From Flavobacterium luteolum (GTDB taxonomy: Bacteria; Bacteroidota; Bacteroidia; Flavobacteriales; Flavobacteriaceae): a stretch of 64,000 nt of DNA. The translations under genes and the position numbers were made by a program. The stretch covers positions 2,728,001-2,792,000 of the forward strand of contig NZ_CP114286.1 in assembly GCF_027111275.1 (NCBI RefSeq). Direction: 5' to 3'. This document shows, one piece after another, positions 28,480 to 34,446 of the stretch (positions are counted from its first letter, which is position 1; every line of letters starts with the position of its first letter). The notes beneath the pieces are model-generated. The model saw only the letters and a program-made list of their open reading frames with translations. It was not told the DNA's origin and made no database searches.

Positions 28480-28737
28480 TTATTTTATAACAGTATTTAC
28501 AAAATCCATGGCGCCAATTCCTTTATAAGAAGCATACAAAGCTTTGTCAAATGCTTCTTGTTTTGCTTTTTTATTTTTTGCATCAGTTTCAACAATCATC
28601 TCGTTGAAAATTCTTTCTTGTTCTGCACTATATTTTAACGAAGCTTCTAAAAGATATGTTTTAGAAACAAATCCAAAAGAATTTAGAATTTTACTTCTAA
28701 TCTTTTGATTAAAATTTTTTAAAGGACTGGCATTCAT
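28480..28737 (-). CDS. Small hypothetical protein, 85 residues
   Basis: Begins MNASPLKNFNQKIRSKILNS. Lys-rich and mostly helical by composition (EQERIFNEMIVETDAKNKKA), with no Cys pair, signal or membrane segment. It has its own terminator 30 bp downstream, which supports a real gene. No family recognised. Confidence 0.6.
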   Translation of the reverse strand: MNASPLKNFNQKIRSKILNSFGFVSKTYLLEASLKYSAEQERIFNEMIVETDAKNKKAKQEAFDKALYASYKGIGAMDFVNTVIK

Positions 28738-29020
28738 AATTTTCTACATTTAATTTCTACACTCACTTTGAAGATAAATGGTAGTTTTTGTATTATTTTT
28801 CTTTGTTTTTTGTATGAATTATAACAGTTAAAATCATTAATGTGTTATTATGACGCAATGTACTTATTTTTTTTAAATTTGATTTTAAATTTTCGTTAAA
28901 ATTGTGGTTTGAACACTTCTATTTTGATTGAAAATCATCTCTTTAGAAAAACACTTGAGTTTTATAAAAATGAAGTAAATTGCAGCGTTATTAAAAAGAA
29001 AGAATTTATAAAGATTTTTG

Positions 29021-29776
29021 ATGTTAAAAGACATTATAGATAATAACGAAAACTACCAGCCTGGGCTTTCTATAGATTGTGTCATTTTTGGTTTTCATGA
29101 TAATCAGTTAAAAGTTTTATTGATTAAAGTGGAAAGAGTCAATAAATGGGCGTTACCCGGCGGATTTATTCCTGTTGATCAGGATATAGATACGGCTGCC
29201 ATCACGGTATTGAATAACAGAACTGGTGTTGATGGAGTTTTTTTAAGACAATTTGCAACTTTTGGAAAGGTAGATCGCAACAAACAGCACTTTGATAAAA
29301 AAACGTTGAAATACTTGAAAATTGAAGAAGCAAAAGGGAAATGGCTCATGCGTCGTTTTGTTACGATTGGATATTATGCTTTGGTCGATTTTTCGAAAAT
29401 TCTTCCAAATCCAGCAAACAGACACGAAATTGTAGAATGGATTGACCATAAAGAAGTTCCTGAACTTATTTTAGATCATCGTGAAATTCTAGATAAAGCC
29501 CTAAATACTCTAAGAATCGAATTGAATTTAATGCCAATAGGTTATAATTTATTGCCAGAGAAATTTACAATTCCAGAATTACAAAAATTATACGAAACGA
29601 TTTTGGATAAAAAACTCGACCGCCGAAATTTTTTACGAAAAATAACCAATATCGGAATCCTTACGAAACTCGATGAAAAGAAAAGCAATGTAGCGCATAA
29701 AGCCCCAAACTTATATTCTTTTGATAAAGAAAAATACGATGAGGTTCTTAAAAACGGACTGAATCAAGGCTGGTAA
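29021..29776 (+). CDS. NrtR/AraR-type Nudix-like transcriptional regulator
   Basis: 251 residues from the ATG at 29021 (a TTG precedes it by one codon). N-terminal Nudix fold (SIDCVIFGFHDNQLKVLLIK, WALPGGFIPVDQDIDTAA) and C-terminal winged-helix region (FTIPELQKLYETILDKKLDR, FLRKITNIGIL). In active Nudix enzymes the box reads GX5EX7REUXEEXGU; here the REUXEE part is ITVLNN, so hydrolysis is unlikely and the domain probably senses a nucleotide or sugar. Bacteroidota members regulate sugar or NAD genes. Its target cannot be told from context; the next gene is only a YjbR protein. Confidence 0.85.
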   Translation: MLKDIIDNNENYQPGLSIDCVIFGFHDNQLKVLLIKVERVNKWALPGGFIPVDQDIDTAAITVLNNRTGVDGVFLRQFATFGKVDRNKQHFDKKTLKYLKIEEAKGKWLMRRFVTIGYYALVDFSKILPNPANRHEIVEWIDHKEVPELILDHREILDKALNTLRIELNLMPIGYNLLPEKFTIPELQKLYETILDKKLDRRNFLRKITNIGILTKLDEKKSNVAHKAPNLYSFDKEKYDEVLKNGLNQGW

Positions 29777-29802
29777 GAAATAATAATTTAAAATGCACGG
29801 TT

Positions 29803-30123
29803 ATGATTTCAATTGAAACCTTTAGAAAATTAGCGTTATCATTTCCAAATGCAACAGAGGAACCTCATTTTGAGAAGACTTCTTTTCGAATCAAAAAGAA
29901 GATTTTTGCCACTTTTGACGAAAAAAATAATCATGCCGTTTTAAAATTAACCGAAATAGACCAGTCGGTTTTTTGTGCGTCAAGCGAAAAGATTTTCTAT
30001 CCAATTCCAAATAAATGGGGAAAACAAGGTTGGACAATCGTCGAACTTTCAAGAGTAAGGCCCGAAATGTTTGAAGATGCCTTGATACGATCTTATGAAA
30101 CTGTGGCTTCACAAAAGAGATAA
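29803..30123 (+). CDS. MmcQ/YjbR family DNA-binding-like protein
   Basis: 106 residues. Typical opening ETFRKLALSFPNATEEPHFE and FRIKKKIFATFDE, then WTIVELSRVRPEMFEDALIR. CyaY-like fold family whose biochemical role is not settled. Starts 27 bp after the Nudix regulator, so possibly co-transcribed, and converges with alkB leaving only 5 bp between stops. Confidence 0.88.
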   Translation: MISIETFRKLALSFPNATEEPHFEKTSFRIKKKIFATFDEKNNHAVLKLTEIDQSVFCASSEKIFYPIPNKWGKQGWTIVELSRVRPEMFEDALIRSYETVASQKR

Positions 30124-30128
30124 AATTG

Positions 30129-30737
30129 CTATCTCACAATCGTTCTAAAAGTCAAATTAACCCTCGGTTTTTGTGTAGTTTTTGTTGGAGGAAGTCTGTG
30201 AAGCCAATACGTTTGCGTTTCATCTTTCATGACCAATAAACTTCCGTGTTCCAGAATCATAGAAACCGTTTCTTTTGACTCTTTATGTTTGAAAGCAAAT
30301 TTACGTTCGGCACCAAAACTGACAGATCCGATTGCGCCATTTTTCTTTAAATCTTTTTCGGCATCGCTGTGCCAAGCCATTCCTTCTTCTCCAGAATGAT
30401 AAAGATTAAGCAAGCAAGAATTGAAAGTTTCTCCTGTTTTTTCTTCAATGATTTTTTTTAGTTTCAAAAGCTCGGGCGTCCAAGGCAAAGCTTTTTTTGT
30501 TGTATTCGAATACGTATATTCAAATTCCTGATCGCCGTACCATGCCACTTTTCTTTTGGTCAAAATTAATTTTCCAAAGATTATCGCTTCATCATTTTTC
30601 CATTCAATTGTATTTAATAAAATATCACGGTAGAAGTCGGCTTCTGTTCTCGAAAATAATTTTCCATAATAATTCACCGTTCCATCTTTTGGAAGCAGAT
30701 TCGTTGTTTCGTCTGTTTGAGGATTAAATAAGTCCAT
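30129..30737 (-). CDS. alkB: AlkB-type alpha-ketoglutarate-dependent dioxygenase, DNA alkylation repair
   Basis: 202 residues. Fe(II) ligands visible as WHSDAE (HxD) and the distal His in YWLHRLPPT, with 2-oxoglutarate-binding Arg in RVNLTFR. Also the family motifs LNLYHSGEEGMAWHSD and GSVSFGAERKF. It removes methyl groups from 1-methyladenine and 3-methylcytosine by oxidation. Its start overlaps the end of the Ada-like zinc gene by 14 bp, so they are translationally coupled. Part of a minus-strand alkylation-repair group running from ada at 32919. Confidence 0.92.
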   Translation of the reverse strand: MDLFNPQTDETTNLLPKDGTVNYYGKLFSRTEADFYRDILLNTIEWKNDEAIIFGKLILTKRKVAWYGDQEFEYTYSNTTKKALPWTPELLKLKKIIEEKTGETFNSCLLNLYHSGEEGMAWHSDAEKDLKKNGAIGSVSFGAERKFAFKHKESKETVSMILEHGSLLVMKDETQTYWLHRLPPTKTTQKPRVNLTFRTIVR

Positions 30738-30969
30738 TTTTCCATTTTTGATATTCTGATTTCATGCAGTGACCGCAAGGTCTGAAACCATTTTGGATGG
30801 CATCTTTTTCAGAAGAAAAGAAAACCCGATTCTCCCGTTTCATTCTTTTTCCCGAAGAACATTTTAGTGTTCCGTAGATCTTTAATTTCTGGTTGCCACC
30901 GAAACAAATTTCGCCTTTTTTAATTTTATTTCGAAGGTCTGAATCTGAAATTTTACTATGCTTGATCAT
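30724..30969 (-). CDS. Stand-alone Ada-like metal-binding domain protein
   Basis: 81 residues. Pattern YGTLKCSSGKRMKRENRVF...GFRPCGHC matches the N-terminal Ada zinc domain (FSSEKDAIQNGFRPCGHC is the second half), where one Cys accepts methyl from DNA phosphotriesters. I count three Cys (one in LKCSS, two in PCGHC) plus nearby His that could replace the fourth ligand. The Ada protein encoded 1.1 kb upstream lacks this domain, so the classic Ada protein appears to be split. Overlaps alkB by 14 bp. Confidence 0.8.
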   Translation of the reverse strand: MIKHSKISDSDLRNKIKKGEICFGGNQKLKIYGTLKCSSGKRMKRENRVFFSSEKDAIQNGFRPCGHCMKSEYQKWKNGLI

Positions 30970-31190
30970 AATTAAATTGTTAAAGATTTATTTCTCGCAA
31001 AGTCGCAGAATCGCAAAATTTTTTCTCATTTTATGTCATTTCGACGAAGGAGAAATCTTCGCAAATAACTCCGCAACAATAGTCCAATCTTTGTAGAGCT
31101 TCTCGCGAAGATTTCTCCTTCGTCGAAATGACAAACTCTTTAGGAACTTTGTCAAAAAACTTTGCGACTTCGCGACTTCGCGAGCAAAAA
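30970..31190. repeat. Composite inverted repeat between the Ada-like zinc gene and the 2OG oxygenase
   Basis: No gene. Outer arms of TCGCAAAGTCGCAGAATCGC type (about 30993-31018) and CTTTGCGACTTCGCGACTTC type (about 31153-31180) flank a perfect 29-bp inverted repeat at 31034-31062 and 31105-31133. It interrupts the alkylation-repair gene group and could form a large hairpin in the transcript. Confidence 0.8.
31034..31133. repeat. Dispersed repeat with perfect 29-bp inverted arms
   Basis: The left arm begins TGTCATTTCGACGAAGGAG and ends CTTCGC; the right arm is its exact reverse complement, 42 bp apart. A third copy of the arm lies at 51372-51400. It resembles a REP-like or MITE-like unit; I recognise this sequence type as frequent in Flavobacterium genomes but cannot count copies. 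Confidence 0.85.
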
Positions 31191-31904
31191 TCACGAAAGC
31201 GCATCATGAAAAATAATTCCCAACGTATATCTTTCACCCGAATGTACTTCGCTTACACCATGTTTCATATTTACACGATAATACCCTTTTGTACCTTTTA
31301 CAGGCCTGAAATTGGTTGTAAAAACCAGAATATCTCCTTTTTTAGGTTTCAAAACAATCGCTTTAGATTGTGCTCTTGGAGTTTGCTGCGTTAGAATAAA
31401 TTCACCGCCAGTAAAATCTTCATCAGGTTCATTTAGAAAAAGTACAATTTGAATGGGGAAATAAACATCGCCATACAAATCCTGGTGTAAAGTATTAAAG
31501 CCGCTTTTGCCGTATTTTAAAATTAAAACTGTAGCCTTCAGCTGATTATTGTCATGACATTGTTTTAACAAATCTTCATGTTTTGCTGGAAAAACAGTAT
31601 CAATATTTAAAGCTTTCATCCAAGCATTTGCAATTGGAGCTAATTTTGGATAAATCGAAGAACGTATATTTTGAATTAAATCGGGTAGTGGATAATTGAA
31701 ATATTTGTATTCACCTAAACCAAACCGATAGCGTTCCATTATAACTGTTTTTCGATATATGGATGGATTGTCATAATCGAATTTTAGATCTTCGCATTGT
31801 TCGTTATTAAGCACTTTTGGAATAATTGCAAATCCATTTTCGTGCATAGATTCGGTAATGCTTTCCCAGTCTTGAGAAGCAATTTTGGATTGTATATTTT
31901 GCAT
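31191..31904 (-). CDS. 2OG-Fe(II) oxygenase of the alkylation-repair group
   Basis: 237 residues. HxD in LHQDLYGDVYFP and the distal His/Arg in MKHGVSEVHSGERYTLGIIF, a double-stranded beta-helix dioxygenase with FTGGEFILTQQTPRAQS in between. This type is often next to ada in other bacteria and is distinct from AlkB proper. Whether it acts on alkylated DNA or on protein is unknown; position between ada and alkB suggests the former. It reads in the same direction as both. Confidence 0.85.
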   Translation of the reverse strand: MQNIQSKIASQDWESITESMHENGFAIIPKVLNNEQCEDLKFDYDNPSIYRKTVIMERYRFGLGEYKYFNYPLPDLIQNIRSSIYPKLAPIANAWMKALNIDTVFPAKHEDLLKQCHDNNQLKATVLILKYGKSGFNTLHQDLYGDVYFPIQIVLFLNEPDEDFTGGEFILTQQTPRAQSKAIVLKPKKGDILVFTTNFRPVKGTKGYYRVNMKHGVSEVHSGERYTLGIIFHDALS

Positions 31905-31940
31905 AAAGAAGTTTTAGATTGAGGTTTTTTTCGCCACGAA

Positions 31941-32033
31941 TTCACGAATTTTCTTTTTTAAATATTTTATCTAATATTATTTGAATTAATTCGAATAAAT
32001 AATCGCAAAGATTTTAAAAAGAAAATTCGTGAA
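31941..32033. repeat. Inverted repeat between the oxygenase and ada
   Basis: Perfect 18-bp arms TTCACGAATTTTCTTTTT (31941-31958) and AAAAAGAAAATTCGTGAA (32016-32033). Preceded by CGCCACGAA and followed by GTCGTGGC, so the pairing may extend. Another dispersed palindrome of the Flavobacterium kind; no clear T-run, so termination is uncertain. Confidence 0.75.
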
Positions 32034-32076
32034 CTGCTTCGCCTGTTCGCTATCGCTCGAGTCGTGGCAGAAAAAC

Positions 32077-32919
32077 TTATAGATTTATTTGCGCACCTTC
32101 CCAGCCAATAATAGCTGTTTTTCGGGTTTTTCCCCACATATAGCCACCAAATGTTCCCGAAGATTGGATAACACGATGACACGGAATAAGAAACGCAACA
32201 GGATTACTGCCAATTGCTGTTCCAACTGCTCTCGATGCATTTGGTTTGTGAATCTGTTGGGCAATAGAACCGTAAGTAGAAAGTTGTCCCATTGGAATTT
32301 TTAGTAAAGTTTCCCATACTTTCAGCTGAAAATCGGTTCCTTTTAAATGCAGTTTGATTTCTGATAATTTGCTCCAATCATTCTGAAAAATAAATAGCGC
32401 ATTTTGCTGTGCTAAGTCTAGTTTTTGGGTAAAAGAAGCATTTGGAAATTTATCTTTTAAGGCAGCAAGTCCTGTGATTTCATCTTCGGCGAAAGCCATA
32501 AAACAAACGCCTTTTGAGGTCGATGCAACAATGATATTCCCAAACGGACTTTCGGCAAAACTGTAGTTAATAGCCAGATTTTTTCCGCCATTTTTATATT
32601 CTGCAGGCGTCATTCCTTCAATATTAACAAATAGATCATGCAGTCGGCTAGTGCCAGAGAGTCCAGTTTCGTAAGCCGTTTCAGAAATTGTTGCCTGATT
32701 TTCTTTGAGTAATTTTTTGGCGTGTTCGATACTTGTAAATTGCAAAAATTTCTTCGGACTCGTTCCTGCCCATTCACTAAAAAGTCTCTGAAAGTGAAAC
32801 GGACTTAAATGTACTTTTTCTGCAACTTCATCAAGATTGGGCTGATCTTTAAAATTTGCTTTGATGTAATCGATCGCTTCTGCAATGCGGTTATAATTAA
32901 TGGTTTCTTGTGTGTTCAT
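32077..32919 (-). CDS. ada: Ada-type bifunctional AraC regulator and O6-alkylguanine-DNA alkyltransferase (no N-terminal zinc domain)
   Basis: 280 residues. N-terminal AraC helix-turn-helix (LDEVAEKVHLSPFHFQRLFS, ETAYETGLSGTSRLHDLF) and C-terminal methyltransferase with the acceptor Cys in LIPCHRVI and the downstream FGGYMWGKTRK. It repairs O6-methylguanine and, in full Ada, also senses damage through the N-terminal zinc domain. That domain is absent here and appears as a separate gene at 30724, so how activation works is an open question. Confidence 0.93.
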   Translation of the reverse strand: MNTQETINYNRIAEAIDYIKANFKDQPNLDEVAEKVHLSPFHFQRLFSEWAGTSPKKFLQFTSIEHAKKLLKENQATISETAYETGLSGTSRLHDLFVNIEGMTPAEYKNGGKNLAINYSFAESPFGNIIVASTSKGVCFMAFAEDEITGLAALKDKFPNASFTQKLDLAQQNALFIFQNDWSKLSEIKLHLKGTDFQLKVWETLLKIPMGQLSTYGSIAQQIHKPNASRAVGTAIGSNPVAFLIPCHRVIQSSGTFGGYMWGKTRKTAIIGWEGAQINL

Positions 32920-33000
32920 TTTTCTTCCATTTTATAAGGCAAAGATCGATTGGTTTTGGCAGGTATAAAATCCGAAACTTGCTTTGTTTTTTTGTTTCGG

Positions 33001-33048
33001 GTTTCAAGTTTCAGGTTCCAACTTAACTTGGAACCTGAAACTTGAAAC
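33001..33048. repeat. Inverted repeat after the GNAT gene
   Basis: Perfect 21-bp arms starting GTTTCAAGTTTCAGG and ending CTGAAACTTGAAAC with a 6-nt centre. On the minus strand it is followed by A rather than T, so it is not a normal intrinsic terminator for the GNAT. The unit GTTTCAAG recurs near 53691-53716 and 59976-59991. Confidence 0.8.
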
Positions 33049-33054
33049 AAAATT

Positions 33055-33516
33055 TTACAGTTCTTTTTCCATCTTAAAGTTAATTAATTCAACGCCCAAG
33101 CGAATATTTTTCTGTTCGGCTTTTACAACAAATCCTTTCTTTTCAAAAAATGGTTTTGCTGTTATGCTGATATCTGAAGTTATTATTTTTGAATGATGTT
33201 TTCTAGCTTCGGTTTCTAATTCGTTTAGAATTTTGTCTGCAATTCCTTGTCGCTGAAAATCTTTATGAATGTAGAAGAAATCAATATAATTATCGTCTTT
33301 TAAGGTTCCAAAACCCGCAATTTTGTTTTCAATAATGGCTAATAAAACAAATTGTTTTTCAATAACTTCAATCCAGCGTTCTTTATTTTTTACGCCAGAA
33401 ATCCAGGCTTCTATTTGAGCTGTATTATAATCGTTTTTGCAGACAGATTGTATGGTTTCGATATACAATTGCTGCATTTCTTCTAAATCTGAAATTACTG
33501 CTTGCCTGAAAGTCAT
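33055..33516 (-). CDS. GNAT family N-acetyltransferase
   Basis: 153 residues. Begins MTFRQAVISDLEEMQQLYIE; acetyl-CoA-binding turn visible as FYIHKDFQRQGIADKILNEL (Q/RxxGxA type). Ends AKPFFEKKGFVVKAEQKNI, a usual GNAT tail. Substrate unknown. The SMR transporter gene lies 17 bp upstream on the same strand. Confidence 0.88.
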   Translation of the reverse strand: MTFRQAVISDLEEMQQLYIETIQSVCKNDYNTAQIEAWISGVKNKERWIEVIEKQFVLLAIIENKIAGFGTLKDDNYIDFFYIHKDFQRQGIADKILNELETEARKHHSKIITSDISITAKPFFEKKGFVVKAEQKNIRLGVELINFKMEKEL

Positions 33517-33533
33517 TTTCTGAAATTTAAAAA

Positions 33534-33866
33534 TTAGTGTGCTGTAGTTTTAGAAAAAACATTGATTACAATTACGCCAATTATAATTAAACTCAATCCA
33601 ATTATAGCGGGTAAATCTGGGATTTCTTTGAAGAAAATGGCGCCAATTGCTGTAATTAATACAATTCCGACTCCAGACCAGATGGCATAAGCAAATCCGA
33701 CGGGAATGGTTCTGATGGCAAAACTCAAACAATAAAAGGCACCACAATAGCCAATAATTGTTATGATACTTGGAATAAGTTTGGTAAATTCTTCAGACTT
33801 TTTTAATGCCGATGTTGCAATGATTTCAAAAACTATAGCGATAAATAAAAATAAAAAATTCATCAT
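33534..33866 (-). CDS. SMR family small multidrug-resistance transporter
   Basis: 110 residues, four membrane helices over the whole length. The essential membrane Glu is in FEIIATSALKKSEEF near residue 14, followed by PVGFAYAIWSGVGIVLITAI. EmrE-type proton antiporter acting as an inner-membrane dimer on cationic drugs or guanidinium-like compounds. Close spacing with the acetyltransferase suggests one transcript. Confidence 0.92.
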   Translation of the reverse strand: MMNFLFLFIAIVFEIIATSALKKSEEFTKLIPSIITIIGYCGAFYCLSFAIRTIPVGFAYAIWSGVGIVLITAIGAIFFKEIPDLPAIIGLSLIIIGVIVINVFSKTTAH

Positions 33867-33918
33867 GATTGTCGTTTTTTACAAAGTTAAGCTTTGTTTG
33901 AAACGGACAGGAATTTAT

Positions 33919-34203
33919 TTATCGAATATGAATTTCTGTTTCATTATTTTTTACTTCGTCAAAACAATCAATGCATAGCATTTTAAAATCTGCTCTGGCT
34001 TGAAAAACTTCTGTCCATTCTTCGCCATTATCAAGAAGCCATTGTTCACAATCTCCGCACCAAGCAATTTGAGGAAGATCTTCCTTGGCTTCTGAATAGT
34101 AGAAACCAATTTTTTCTTTAGAGTCTGTTGCCATTGCAATATGAATGCAGCCAAAAGTCATTTCTTTTGTGCCATGTATTTCGCATAAAACTTTTTCGAT
34201 CAT
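33919..34203 (-). CDS. Cys-rich hypothetical protein, probable zinc binder
   Basis: 94 residues. Cysteines lie in LCEIHG, GCIHIA, WCGDCEQWL and CIDCFDE, a spacing that could bind two metals. Acidic overall, with no signal or membrane segment. No family recognised with confidence; looks like a small soluble metal protein. Confidence 0.65.
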   Translation of the reverse strand: MIEKVLCEIHGTKEMTFGCIHIAMATDSKEKIGFYYSEAKEDLPQIAWCGDCEQWLLDNGEEWTEVFQARADFKMLCIDCFDEVKNNETEIHIR

Positions 34204-34299
34204 AATTTTTTTGCTTTATTATGAGTTCTGGAGCTTCAAAATTAAACTTTAAATTTTAGAGTTGTGAATAGTATGGTAATATTTATGGTTCTTGGTTTA

Positions 34300-34352
34300 C
34301 GTTTGCGTGAGGGATAGGAGCTAGCTACCAAAGTAGCGCGGATAGCCCGACA
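34300..34352. repeat. Intergenic element with GCTAC/GTAGC hairpin
   Basis: Reads GCGTGAGGGATAGGAG, then GCTACCAAAGTAGC, then GGATAGCCCGAC. I recognise the GAGGGAT...GCCCGAC frame as a recurring intergenic unit of Flavobacterium genomes, from memory only. It sits 10 bp from the next terminator. Confidence 0.45.
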
Positions 34353-34361
34353 TAATTTAAG

Positions 34362-34400
34362 AAAAGGCCCAATGTACGCAAAGCATATTGGGCCTTTTTT
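34362..34400. terminator. Terminator of the patatin/BamA gene (bidirectional form)
   Basis: AAAAGGCCCAAT / ATTGGGCCTTTT 12-bp stem with a 13-nt loop and runs of A and T on the two sides. Confidence 0.9.
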
Positions 34401-34446
34401 AAAATTATGGCACGCCCTGATTAATTTTAGATTTTAGATATCTCTT

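Noticed and set aside
31128..31394. 88-codon plus frame from the repeat
   Set aside because: Starts in the 29-bp-arm repeat and runs antisense to the 2OG oxygenase, which carries HxD and distal His motifs.
33001..33048. Inverted repeat as terminator of the GNAT gene
   Set aside because: Strong stem but followed by A residues in the transcript direction, so it is listed as a repeat only.
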